Shown here piece by piece: positions 1-7,450 of a stretch of 64,000 nt of DNA. Positions within the stretch are counted from its first letter, which is position 1. Each line of letters opens with the position of its first letter. A program made the translations under genes and the position numbers. The stretch comes from Hungatella effluvii (lineage in GTDB: Bacteria; Bacillota; Clostridia; Lachnospirales; Lachnospiraceae), in assembly GCF_003201875.1 (NCBI RefSeq), contig NZ_QJKD01000006.1:310001-374000 (forward strand). Direction: 5' to 3'. Under the pieces are notes generated by a model. The model searched no databases. It had not been told where the DNA came from and saw nothing but the letters and a program-made list of their open reading frames with translations.

Positions 1-1579
1 GGGGGATTACAGCGCCCTTCTTCAGAGTCCCCAGCATGGCGATGAATTCCGGATTATCCATGTTTTTCTGTGTGGAATCCGCGCTGCCCTCCTCGGAGTC
101 TCCGGAGCCATTCTCCGCCTGTCCGTCCTTTGGCTTGGCATCTGTTTTTTTCTTGCTTCCCGGAACATCCGCCACCTTTAAGTACCCTGCCTCCAGCATG
201 ACTCGGAAGTTTGCAAAAAAGTGCTCCTTATCGATAACCAGCTCCAGCGCGTATTTCTGGTAGATGGCCGGAGGATAAAAGATGCTTAAAAATCGTCTGG
301 CAATTACCTCATAGACCTTCGCGGAAAGCGGCGACAGGCTTCGTAAGGCCCCCATGCCCTGTCCGGTCGGTATGATTGCGTAATGGTCCGTAATCTGTTT
401 ATCATTCACGTACCGTGTTTTTGCAATCCCTTTAAAGGAACCGGACTCCAGTGCTTCGGCGGCAAAACCTGCCAGCGGTTCAAAGTTCTTTAAGCCTCCG
501 ATGTTCTTGTAGATCTCCTTCGCCACTGCGGTGGAAAGGACTCTGGCATCGGTTCTCGGATACGTGACCAGTTTCTTTTCATACAGTTCCTGGACGACCT
601 TCAAGGTCTCATCCGGACTGATCTTAAACATCTTGGAGCAGTCATTCTGAAGCTCCGCCAGGTTGTAAAGAAGCGGGGGATTCTTCGTCTCCTTCTTCTT
701 CTCGATGGCCTGCAGCACCGCATTCATGGGCTGAACCGCGGAAAGTGCTTCGATTAAGGCTTCCGCTGTCTTTCTCTCTTTAAATCCGTTCTCCTTATAG
801 AGATACGGGGATTCAAAATATCTGGAGCCCGGGGCGCTTTTCCACTCTCCGTCAAAATCCATGTCCTGAGGTGAGAACGTACCGATCACCCGGTAAAATG
901 GAGTCTTAACAAAGTCCCTGATCTCCCGCTCCCGCCGGATTACCATGCCCATGACACACGTCATGACGCGTCCCACGGAAATCACCGTATTCTTTCCGGT
1001 CCTTAAGTAATTCGAAATATTCTGCCCATACTTTAGTGTGAGCAGACGGGAAAAATTAATTCCCATCAAATAATCTTCTTTTGCCCTTAAATAGGCTGAG
1101 GCGGAAAGATTATCGTATTCCGTCTCATCTTTTGCCTCCCTGATTCCTCTTAAAATCTCTTCCTCTGTCTGGGAGTCGATCCATACCCGCTTTTGGGCCT
1201 TATCCTTCACATCAGCCATCTGGGCCACCAGACGGTAAATATATTCTCCCTCGCGCCCCGAGTCAGTGCAGACATATATCGTATCCACGTCTGGCCGGTT
1301 CAGCAGACCGCTTACGATTTTAAACTGTTTTTCGACGCTGGGAATCACTTCATATTTAAATTCTTTCGGTAAAAAAGGCAGAGTCTCGAGACTCCATCTC
1401 TTGTATTTTGGATCGTAGCATTCCGGATAGCTCATGGTAACTAAATGGCCTACGCACCATGTGACAATTGCCTGTTCTGATTCAATATAACCATCGCTGC
1501 GCCTTCCGTTTATCTTAAGCGCGTTGGCAAATTCCTGTGCTACACTTGGTTTTTCTGCAATGTATAAAGATTTTGACAT
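1..1579 (-). CDS. topB: DNA topoisomerase III (3' end beyond window)
   Basis: Type IA topoisomerase that cuts one DNA strand through a tyrosine and decatenates or resolves recombination intermediates. The protein starts at 1579 with MSKSLYIAEKPSVAQ, the TOPRIM opening, followed by the acidic TOPRIM motif DTIYVCTDSGREGEY. The catalytic tyrosine lies in VTYPRTDARVL, the usual topo III form. The reading frame is open to the window edge, so the C-terminus is missing. Just before the edge there is an acidic, low-complexity stretch (KKKTDAKPKDG, then SGDSEEGSADS) that looks like an inserted linker. It is read away from ybaK and has its own promoter at 1615-1643. The function call is firm; whether the cell uses it on plasmids or the chromosome cannot be seen. 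Confidence 0.95.
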   Translation of the reverse strand, partial: MSKSLYIAEKPSVAQEFANALKINGRRSDGYIESEQAIVTWCVGHLVTMSYPECYDPKYKRWSLETLPFLPKEFKYEVIPSVEKQFKIVSGLLNRPDVDTIYVCTDSGREGEYIYRLVAQMADVKDKAQKRVWIDSQTEEEILRGIREAKDETEYDNLSASAYLRAKEDYLMGINFSRLLTLKYGQNISNYLRTGKNTVISVGRVMTCVMGMVIRREREIRDFVKTPFYRVIGTFSPQDMDFDGEWKSAPGSRYFESPYLYKENGFKERKTAEALIEALSAVQPMNAVLQAIEKKKETKNPPLLYNLAELQNDCSKMFKISPDETLKVVQELYEKKLVTYPRTDARVLSTAVAKEIYKNIGGLKNFEPLAGFAAEALESGSFKGIAKTRYVNDKQITDHYAIIPTGQGMGALRSLSPLSAKVYEVIARRFLSIFYPPAIYQKYALELVIDKEHFFANFRVMLEAGYLKVADVPGSKKKTDAKPKDGQAENGSGDSEEGSADSTQKNMDNPEFIAMLGTLKKGAVIP

Positions 1580-1614
1580 GTATATCCCCACTGATTTCTA
1601 TTCATAACCCGTCT

Positions 1615-1643
1615 ATTATACCATTGAAAATCCGGAATATCAA
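1615..1643 (-). promoter_or_regulatory. Sigma-A promoter of topB
   Basis: On the minus strand, -35 TTGATA (1638-1643) and -10 TATAAT (1615-1620) are separated by 17 nt. The start codon of topB follows about 35 nt further on. The element interleaves with the plus-strand promoter at 1624-1652, so the two promoters cannot both be occupied by polymerase at once. Confidence 0.75.
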
Positions 1644-1652
1644 TGATACAAT
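1624..1652 (+). promoter_or_regulatory. Sigma-A promoter of the ybaK-like gene
   Basis: -35 TTGAAA (1624-1629), 17-nt spacer, -10 TACAAT (1647-1652). It drives the plus-strand gene starting at 1704 and overlaps the opposing topB promoter. Confidence 0.65.
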
Positions 1653-1703
1653 TATAAACAATTCTATTTCTATTTTATTACGTTAAAGTGAAGGAGTCTT
1701 ATT

Positions 1704-2192
1704 ATGTCTATTGCAAAAGTAAAAGAATATCTGAGAGATTACGGCAGAGACTGTGACGTACAGGAGTTTCCGGTGTCCAGTGCCACGGTGGAATTAGCGG
1801 CCAAAGCGCTGTCCGTAGAACCCGCCCGCATCGCCAAAACCCTTTCTTTTCATGGAGATGAAACGAACGGCTGTATCCTGATTGTCACAGCCGGAGACAT
1901 GAAGATCGACAACGCCAAGTTTAAGAAACAGTTCGGTTTTAAGGCCCGGATGCTGGGCGCCGAGGAAGTCGCCATGCTGACCGGCCACGAGGTGGGCGGC
2001 GTCTGCCCGTTTGCCAATCCGGAACACGTGACGACTTACCTGGATGTCTCCATGCAGCGGTTCCCCTCCGTATTTCCGGCGGCCGGAAGCGCCAGCTCCG
2101 CGATTGAGCTTACCTGTGAGGAACTCTTTAAGTATTCACAGGCAAAGGAATGGATCGATGTCTGCAAGGCAAAAGATGTTCAGGCCATATAA
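1704..2192 (+). CDS. YbaK/EbsC-family aminoacyl-tRNA deacylase
   Basis: A 162-residue stand-alone editing-domain protein of the YbaK/ProX superfamily, which in characterised members hydrolyses mischarged tRNA such as Cys-tRNA(Pro) or Ala-tRNA(Pro). Visible family features are the N-terminal helix, the conserved core around ARIAKTLSF, ILIVTAGDMKIDNAKFK, and GHEVGGVCPFANP with the expected Gly-rich turn. Length is normal for the family. The start at 1704 follows AAGGAG at a good distance. It is monocistronic and divergent from topB. The exact mischarged substrate cannot be told from sequence, so no gene symbol is given. Confidence 0.88.
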   Translation: MSIAKVKEYLRDYGRDCDVQEFPVSSATVELAAKALSVEPARIAKTLSFHGDETNGCILIVTAGDMKIDNAKFKKQFGFKARMLGAEEVAMLTGHEVGGVCPFANPEHVTTYLDVSMQRFPSVFPAAGSASSAIELTCEELFKYSQAKEWIDVCKAKDVQAI

Positions 2193-2234
2193 AGAATGTC
2201 CTGGTTATCCGGGTTGAACTTATGATAAAATTAG

Positions 2235-2263
2235 TTGTTTCTTTATAGAAACAATGATATACT
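2235..2263 (+). promoter_or_regulatory. Sigma-A promoter of the repeat coiled-coil gene
   Basis: -35 TTGTTT (2235-2240), 17-nt spacer, -10 TATACT (2258-2263). The gene starts at 2320 behind a strong AGGAGGTG ribosome binding site, leaving an untranslated leader of about 50 nt. Confidence 0.65.
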
Positions 2264-2319
2264 AGCCTTGGCTGAAGATGGTAACGTGATACAGGTAATC
2301 CATATCAGGAGGTGTTAAT

Positions 2320-2940
2320 ATGTTAGAACATAGTGATTTGCAGGCAATCAGGGACATCATGAAAGAAGAAATCGGAAGATCAGAAAATCTTCTCAGAGAT
2401 AATATAAGGACTGAGATCGGAAGGTCAGAAAATCTTCTCGGAGATGATATAAAGACTGAAATCGGAAGGTCAGAAAATCTTCTCAGAGATAATATAAAGA
2501 CTGAGATCGGAAGGTCAGAAAATCTTCTCAGAGATGATATAAAGACTGAAATCGGAAGGTCAGAAAATCTTCTCAGAGATGATATAAAGACCGAGATCGG
2601 AAGATCAGAAAATCTTCTTAGAGATAATATAAAGACCGAGATCGGAAGATCAGAAAATCTTCTCAGAGATAATATAAAGACCGAGATCGGAAGGTCAGAA
2701 AATCTTCTCAGAGATTTTATAAAGACTGAGATCGGAAGATCAGAAAATCTTGTATTAAATGAGGTTGACAGAGTACAGGAGAATCTAGAAACGAAGATGG
2801 AACAGCTCCAAAAAAATATGGATGAGCTGACACAGTATTATCGGGCAGTAAAGTTAGATCATGAAAACAACGCTCTTTTCCTTCAGATGATTCAGGAACT
2901 CAAAAAAGAGATGGAGCAGCTCAAAATGAAAATCGCATAA
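2320..2940 (+). CDS. Coiled-coil protein with nine 15-residue tandem repeats
   Basis: A 206-residue, highly charged, all-helical protein of unknown function. Residues 14-148 are nine near-identical copies of a 15-residue unit of the form IKTEIGRSENLLRDN; the C-terminal third (from about residue 149) is a non-repetitive coiled coil with VQENLETKMEQLQKNMDEL and ends in LKKEMEQLKMKIA. There is no signal peptide, membrane segment or cysteine. The hydrophobic spacing in the unit (positions 1, 5, 8, 12) fits a 15-residues-per-4-turns, right-handed coiled coil rather than a heptad coil. It has its own promoter, a strong ribosome binding site and a strong terminator, so it is a single-gene unit. The nucleotide copies are so alike that the array must be recent or homogenised. 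I do not recognise the family. Confidence 0.85.
   Translation: MLEHSDLQAIRDIMKEEIGRSENLLRDNIRTEIGRSENLLGDDIKTEIGRSENLLRDNIKTEIGRSENLLRDDIKTEIGRSENLLRDDIKTEIGRSENLLRDNIKTEIGRSENLLRDNIKTEIGRSENLLRDFIKTEIGRSENLVLNEVDRVQENLETKMEQLQKNMDELTQYYRAVKLDHENNALFLQMIQELKKEMEQLKMKIA
2359..2763 (+). repeat. Nine in-frame 45-bp tandem repeats
   Basis: Nine direct 45-bp units, each coding 15 residues, lie within the coiled-coil gene. Differences between units are few and mostly silent (gag/gaa, aat/gat, agg/aga). The last unit diverges in its final five codons. Because the unit is a multiple of three, gain or loss of copies changes protein length without shifting the frame. Confidence 0.95.
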
Positions 2941-2986
2941 AGATTTCAAATGAAAGTATTACATTCCTGGCAAAAGTAAGTAAAAG

Positions 2987-3046
2987 AAGAGGCAGTGAAA
3001 AAAGAGTTATCTAACTCCATTTTTTAGCTGCCTCTTTCGCTTTTTT
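2987..3046 (+). terminator. Rho-independent terminator of the coiled-coil gene
   Basis: Arms AAGAGGCAG (2987-2995) and CTGCCTCTT (3028-3036) enclose further pairing of A6 with T6 and GAGTTA with TAACTC, giving a long stem, followed by a T6 run at 3041-3046. It begins about 45 nt after the stop codon. Confidence 0.85.
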
Positions 3047-3061
3047 GAGCAGTTTGTCATT

Positions 3062-3195
3062 TTAAACACTTCTTTATCCCGTATACTGGCTTGCCTGCAT
3101 TTGAAACATCTCCGCGTACGATCCAGTGCCGCTGTCGGTTCATCCGGCACGATAACCGGGAAATCCTTATACAGCGCTCTGGCAATCGCCAGCTT
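3062..3195 (-). pseudogene. Relic of an ABC-transporter ATPase domain
   Basis: Read on the minus strand from 3195, 25 codons give an unmistakable ABC-ATPase segment: KLAIARALYKD, then VIVPDEPTAALD (Walker B and D-loop region). The codon before it is a TAG stop where a CAG (Gln of the signature) would fit. Directly after the D-loop, loss of one base shifts the frame; read in the next frame it continues as YAEMFQMQAS, matching the usual DPYAE continuation. A second frame change follows and no further match is seen. There is no start codon, no Walker A and no signature motif nearby. It is a broken remnant of a transporter gene just downstream of the nitroreductase gene. Confidence 0.72.
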
Positions 3196-3226
3196 CTAAA
3201 ACCGTCTCTTATAAGCTCTATGAAGA

Positions 3227-4030
3227 TTATAAAAACCGGATGTCGCCCGTCTTCCGTGGCGCCGTTCTCTGATATTTCACGGCCGGATACCCCAGAAGCA
3301 TACAGCAGGCAAGAGTTCTGCCTTCGAGTCCCAGCCACTCCATCAGTTTCGGGCTCACACTGACTGTTCTCTGCAGGTAGCCGCTGTATAGGGCGCCAGC
3401 GCCCTCGGCCACCGCCATATTTTCCATATTGGCCGCCGCAAGACCTCCATCCAGCGGATTATCTGCTGCTGTAATCAGCAGGCACGGAGCATTAAAGAAG
3501 AAGGTGTCATCCTTGGGGTCGTTCTTCCATTTCTCATAGAAACGAGTAAAGGCACGCACGTAGTCAGGTTTCGTCTCCCGCAGGATCTCCAGAATGTATG
3601 GAAATTCGGACCAGAACAGTTCCTTGAACTCGGGGAGGCGTGTCTGTACTGCCACAAAGGTACACGCCTGTGCATTCTTCGCCGTTGCCGTATAGCGCCC
3701 CGCTTCGATGATCTGCTCCAGCACTTCCCGGCTGATAAGTGCATCCTTATAACTGCGGATGCTCCGGCGGAATTTTACCGCGTGAAGAAAGTTTTCCGGA
3801 GATACGGTGAACGAATCCTTTTGATACGCTTCCACCCCCGCCATATCATACTCTGGTATGGAAACCGCCTCGGAGGGACAGACTGCCACACAGTGGCCGC
3901 AGGTGATGCAGGGCCATTTGGCAGCGGCCTTTTTCTCGTTTAATACAATGGCGTTTCCCGGACAGTCCCGCACGCAGAGACCACATCCGATACACCGTTC
4001 CTGATCAATTATAACTGCATTATTCATCAT
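3227..4030 (-). CDS. Ferredoxin-fused nitroreductase-family protein
   Basis: A 267-residue cytoplasmic flavoprotein. The N-terminal 60 residues hold two 4Fe-4S clusters (CIGCGLCVRDCPG and CITCGHCVAVCPS); the rest is an FMN-binding nitroreductase fold starting at RRSIRSYKDALIS with the dimer-interface region that follows. Such fusions pass electrons from ferredoxin clusters to FMN and reduce nitro-aromatics, quinones or unknown substrates; the substrate here cannot be inferred. The start follows AAGGAG. It lies 25 nt downstream of the EamA-transporter gene, so the two are probably co-transcribed. Confidence 0.88.
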   Translation of the reverse strand: MMNNAVIIDQERCIGCGLCVRDCPGNAIVLNEKKAAAKWPCITCGHCVAVCPSEAVSIPEYDMAGVEAYQKDSFTVSPENFLHAVKFRRSIRSYKDALISREVLEQIIEAGRYTATAKNAQACTFVAVQTRLPEFKELFWSEFPYILEILRETKPDYVRAFTRFYEKWKNDPKDDTFFFNAPCLLITAADNPLDGGLAAANMENMAVAEGAGALYSGYLQRTVSVSPKLMEWLGLEGRTLACCMLLGYPAVKYQRTAPRKTGDIRFL

Positions 4031-4055
4031 TCAGTTCTCCTTTTCCCACTTCGTT

Positions 4056-4940
4056 TTAAGATACCGTTTTTTTCCTGTATTCGGAGAGAATCACTGCCGC
4101 AAACATGAATACACAGCCGGCCATCAGCCGGACTGTCAGCGGATCTCCCAGGAAGATCACGGAAAAGATAAGACCGAATACCGATTCAAACGATAAGAGA
4201 ATGGATGAGGTGTTCGGCGTTAAATATTTCTGCCCCACATTCTGGAGCAGGAATCCGATCATTGTGCTGAAAATTCCCAGATACAAAAGACCAATCATCA
4301 TCGTGTTGTCAATTACCCCGCCGTCAAACGGTCCTTCCAGAAGCGGCGCGATAATCCAGCTCAGGGCCGCAGCCACCACCATCTGCAGCACCGTCATCGT
4401 GATTGGGTCGTGATCCGTCGTATAGCGGTCGATAAATACGATGTGGACTGCGTAGAAGAAACCGCAGATCAGGGTCAGTAAATCTCCGAGGTTGATGGAT
4501 AAATCCCCTTCCAGCGACAGAAGCGCAAGGCCCACGACCGCGATACAGGCGGCGATGATATTATTTCTCTTCGGTTTCTTATGGTTAAAGAACCAGTGAA
4601 GAAATGGCACGAGGATCACATACAGTGTGGTGATAAACGCATTTTTGCTGGCCGTCGTGTACTTTAATCCATACGTCTGAAAGAAATAGCTGACAAAGAG
4701 AAACACGCCCAGCAGTCCCCCGCAGAATAAATCCGATTTGTTGATCCTCATCACCTTTCTCCAGAATACCAGGATCAGTGCGATAGCCGCTATGGTAAAG
4801 CGAAGCGCCAGTAAGTAGGTGGGGGAAATGATGTCCACCGAATTTTTCATGACAACAAATGCGCTTCCCCAGATGATGGTCGTGATGATCAGCCCGATGG
4901 CTGCCAGTATTTTGATTCCTTTTCCGTCTTTCGTACTCAT
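4056..4940 (-). CDS. EamA/DMT-family transporter
   Basis: A 294-residue integral membrane protein with ten predicted membrane segments arranged as two EamA repeats. The first repeat begins IIWGSAFVVMKNSVD and the second includes GDLLTLICGFFYAVHIVFIDRY. Members of the drug/metabolite superfamily export amino acids, nucleotides or drugs; the substrate is not determined by sequence. The length is normal for the family. The start is preceded by AGGGA. Upstream (4972-5105) are two strong hairpins that separate it from galM. Confidence 0.85.
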   Translation of the reverse strand: MSTKDGKGIKILAAIGLIITTIIWGSAFVVMKNSVDIISPTYLLALRFTIAAIALILVFWRKVMRINKSDLFCGGLLGVFLFVSYFFQTYGLKYTTASKNAFITTLYVILVPFLHWFFNHKKPKRNNIIAACIAVVGLALLSLEGDLSINLGDLLTLICGFFYAVHIVFIDRYTTDHDPITMTVLQMVVAAALSWIIAPLLEGPFDGGVIDNTMMIGLLYLGIFSTMIGFLLQNVGQKYLTPNTSSILLSFESVFGLIFSVIFLGDPLTVRLMAGCVFMFAAVILSEYRKKTVS

Positions 4941-4971
4941 AGGTTTCCCTAATGTCCTTTCACATACACAT

Positions 4972-5006
4972 GGGCTGCCGCGGCCGGATTATGGCCGTGG
5001 CAGCCC
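4972..5006. repeat. 14-bp-arm GC-rich hairpin
   Basis: Inverted repeat with 14-bp arms (4972-4985 and 4993-5006) differing at one base, and a 7-nt loop. It lies in the galM-eamA spacer, 24 nt from the larger hairpin. On the plus strand it is followed by a T-rich stretch, but no plus-strand gene precedes it; on the minus strand no T-run follows. Confidence 0.85.
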
Positions 5007-5030
5007 TTTGCTTTCTATGGTGCTGCAGTG

Positions 5031-5105
5031 CAGTTCACGGCCCCTTTGTCCGTCCTGCCGCCCGGTCTGCACTGGCGGCAGGGCGGACAAAGGGGCCGTG
5101 AACTG
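5031..5105. repeat. 31-bp-arm inverted repeat between galM and eamA
   Basis: Arms 5031-5061 and 5075-5105 are complementary over 31 bp with a single mismatch (a G-T type change), and enclose a 13-nt loop. It starts 15 nt after the galM stop codon. The stem is far longer than an ordinary terminator and no T-run follows on the minus strand. A further small palindrome, GTAACG / CGTTAC (5105-5123), overlaps the galM stop codon. Confidence 0.92.
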
Positions 5106-5119
5106 TAACGTTTAAAGCG

Positions 5120-6178
5120 TTACCAGCGTGTAAACCGGTATATCGTAGTAGTCCGGTATTCCTCTCCCGCTTTCAGTACCGGCGAAGGAAATTCCGGCAT
5201 ATTCACTGCGTTTGGATAGTACTGTGTCTCAAAGCAGTAGCCGTATCTCGGGGCATATACCATGCCACGCTTGCCGGCCGGGCCTGCGCCGAGGAAATTG
5301 CCGGTGTAGAACTGCATTCCGGGAAGGTCCGTGTAGACCTCCATACGGATCCCCGTTTTGTCGGATTCAGCTGCCGCGGATAGTTCAGTCTCCCCGGGAG
5401 CGTGGTTTAAGATCCAGTTATGATCGTAGCCCTTGCCGAGAATCAGAGCCTCATACTCCTCTTCGATGTCGCGGCCAATCACCTTCATGGTGGTGAAGTC
5501 CATAGGCGTACCTGCCACCGGTACGATCTCTCCGGTCGGAATGGAGCCTGCGTCCGCCGCCGTATACGTATCCGCGTCGATCCATACTCTCTGGCCCATG
5601 GCATTCCCGCCGTCCTGGCCGTCCAGATTAAAGTAACTGTGATTCGTAAAGTTTGCAACCGTATCGCTGTCGGAAACCATATGGTAAGCGATGACCAGGC
5701 TGTCATCCTGCGTCAGCGTGTAGCTCACCGTGATGTTGGCATTTCCCGGGTATCCCTGATCGCCGTCAGGACTGAACAGCGAAAAGCTGATGACGGTTCC
5801 GAGAGCGCCCTCCTCTGTCTCGACCTCCCAGAGACGGTCGTGATACAGATCCGGCGCGCTGTGCAAATTGTTCGTTCCGTCGTTGGCCGCCAGCCGGTAC
5901 TCTTTCCCGTTCAGCGTAAACTTCGCCCCCGCAATGCGGTTGGCGTTGCGGCCAATCGGTGCTCCGAAGTGGGGCGGATTCTCCAGGTACGCTTCCACAC
6001 TGTCATATCCCAGAACCACATCGACGAGTTTTCCGTCTCTGTCAGGCACGTTCATCGTCACCCATGTGCCGCCCAAATCGGTAAAAGAGGCCGATACGCC
6101 GTTATCATTAGACAGCGTATAGAGTGTGACCGCTTCCCCGGAAGGCATAACTCCCCACTGTTCTTTCCTGTAAGCCAT
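5120..6178 (-). CDS. galM: Aldose 1-epimerase (galactose mutarotase)
   Basis: A 352-residue cytoplasmic enzyme that interconverts alpha and beta anomers of aldohexoses, feeding the Leloir pathway. Family features in order: NRIAGAKFTLNGKEY near the N-terminus, the LHSAPDLYHDRLWEVE region with the first active-site histidine, NHSYFNLDG with the second, and FETQYYPNAVNMPEFP containing the catalytic glutamate. Full length is normal. It follows asd by 34 nt on the same strand. galE is elsewhere in the window (50.7 kb), and no galK or galT is present, so the pairing with asd is probably incidental. Confidence 0.92.
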   Translation of the reverse strand: MAYRKEQWGVMPSGEAVTLYTLSNDNGVSASFTDLGGTWVTMNVPDRDGKLVDVVLGYDSVEAYLENPPHFGAPIGRNANRIAGAKFTLNGKEYRLAANDGTNNLHSAPDLYHDRLWEVETEEGALGTVISFSLFSPDGDQGYPGNANITVSYTLTQDDSLVIAYHMVSDSDTVANFTNHSYFNLDGQDGGNAMGQRVWIDADTYTAADAGSIPTGEIVPVAGTPMDFTTMKVIGRDIEEEYEALILGKGYDHNWILNHAPGETELSAAAESDKTGIRMEVYTDLPGMQFYTGNFLGAGPAGKRGMVYAPRYGYCFETQYYPNAVNMPEFPSPVLKAGEEYRTTTIYRFTRW

Positions 6179-6212
6179 TTCAGCTACCTCCGCGTTTCTC
6201 TTATTTGTGTCA

Positions 6213-7298
6213 CTATTTTGCCTGAATATATCCCTGTGCCGTTAAAAGTTCTGCACAGAGCACTGCGCCGCCGGCCGCGCCGCGGACCGTGTTGTGGGAC
6301 AGACCGACAAATTTATAATCGTACACGGTGTCCTCACGAAGACGTCCGATGGAAACACCCATACCATTTTCAAAATCCACGTCCATGGTTACCTGCGGGC
6401 GGTTGTCTTCATACAGATACTGGATAAACTGCTTTGGAGCGCTTGGAAGCTCCAGTTCCTGAGGAAGCCCCTTGAAGCTTACGAGGCGCTCGATCAATTC
6501 CTCCTTAGTCGGTTTCCTGCGGAATTTTACGAAAACTGCGGCTGTATGACCGTTTAAGACCGGAACACGGATACACTGGCAGGTGATAACCGGCTCGCTC
6601 GCTTTAACGATCTCTCCGTTCTCTACCTTTCCCCAGAGTCTTAATGGTTCCTGCTCGCTCTTTTCTTCTTCGCCGCCTATGTATGGGATGATGTTGCCTT
6701 CCATCTCAGGCCAGTCCTTAAAGGTCTTGCCTGCGCCTGAGATTGCCTGGTACGTTGTAGCCACGACCTCGTACGGCTCAAACTCTTTCCAGGCGGTTAA
6801 TACGGGAGCGTAACTCTGGATGGAACAGTTCGGTTTTACAGCGATGAAGCCCCGCTCTGTGCCGAGGCGCTTTCTCTGATCCTTAATCACTTCGAAGTGC
6901 TCAGGGTTGATCTCCGGTACTACCATCGGCACATCCGGTGTCCATCTGTGCGCGCTGTTGTTGGAAACGACTGGTGTCTCTGTCTTCGCATAGGCTTCCT
7001 CGATCGCCTTGATCTCTTCCTTCGTCATATCGACGGCGCTGAATACGAAATCTACGCTGGCGGCAACTTTCTCCACCTCGTTTACATTCATCACGGTCAG
7101 CTTCTTTACTGCTTCCGGCATCGGAGTCGTCATTTTCCAGCGGTCTCCTACGGCCTCCTCATACGTCTTTCCAGCGGAACGGGGGCTGGCAGCCACGGTC
7201 ACCACCTCATACCAGGGATGATTCTCCAGCAGAGAAAGAAATCTCTGTCCCACCATACCTGTAGCACCTAACACACCAACCTTTAACTTCTTTTCCAT
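6213..7298 (-). CDS. asd: Aspartate-semialdehyde dehydrogenase
   Basis: A 361-residue enzyme reducing aspartyl phosphate to aspartate semialdehyde, the branch point for lysine/diaminopimelate, threonine and methionine. The N-terminus carries the nucleotide-binding motif GVLGATGMVGQRF (residues 8-20). The catalytic cysteine is Cys158 in VKPNCSIQS. Sequences such as SAGKTYEEAVGDRWKM place it in the archaeal/fungal-like Asd subgroup rather than the E. coli type. The start follows GAGGAGA. It has a candidate promoter at 7335-7362 and appears to lead a transcript through galM. No T-box or lysine riboswitch fits in the roughly 150-nt upstream spacer. Confidence 0.94.
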   Translation of the reverse strand: MEKKLKVGVLGATGMVGQRFLSLLENHPWYEVVTVAASPRSAGKTYEEAVGDRWKMTTPMPEAVKKLTVMNVNEVEKVAASVDFVFSAVDMTKEEIKAIEEAYAKTETPVVSNNSAHRWTPDVPMVVPEINPEHFEVIKDQRKRLGTERGFIAVKPNCSIQSYAPVLTAWKEFEPYEVVATTYQAISGAGKTFKDWPEMEGNIIPYIGGEEEKSEQEPLRLWGKVENGEIVKASEPVITCQCIRVPVLNGHTAAVFVKFRRKPTKEELIERLVSFKGLPQELELPSAPKQFIQYLYEDNRPQVTMDVDFENGMGVSIGRLREDTVYDYKFVGLSHNTVRGAAGGAVLCAELLTAQGYIQAK

Positions 7299-7334
7299 AG
7301 TTTTCTCCTCATTTCATTTCTTTTTTCAGACTAT

Positions 7335-7362
7335 CCTATAACAAAGTTAAAAAAAAATCAAG
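7335..7362 (-). promoter_or_regulatory. Candidate asd promoter
   Basis: On the minus strand CTTGAT (7357-7362) and TATAGG (7335-7340) lie 16 nt apart. The match is weaker than other promoters in the window and the spacer is A/T-rich. Confidence 0.4.
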
Positions 7363-7450
7363 GTTTATTCGTCACAAAAATACATTTGTACGTCTGCGAG
7401 AGACATTTTCCTAAAATGTACGTTCTGGAAAAGAATCGCACGTTTTTATT

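Noticed and set aside
2359..2763. The regularly spaced repeats looked like a CRISPR array at first sight.
   Set aside because: Repeats are contiguous 45-bp units with no unique spacers and are translated in frame throughout.
5420..6427. A 335-codon plus-strand open frame opposite galM and asd.
   Set aside because: It is antisense to two clear genes, lacks a ribosome site, is rich in Arg/His, and matches nothing recognisable.
7299..7450. Possible T-box or lysine riboswitch upstream of asd.
   Set aside because: The spacer is only about 150 nt and contains no T-box motif or stem set.
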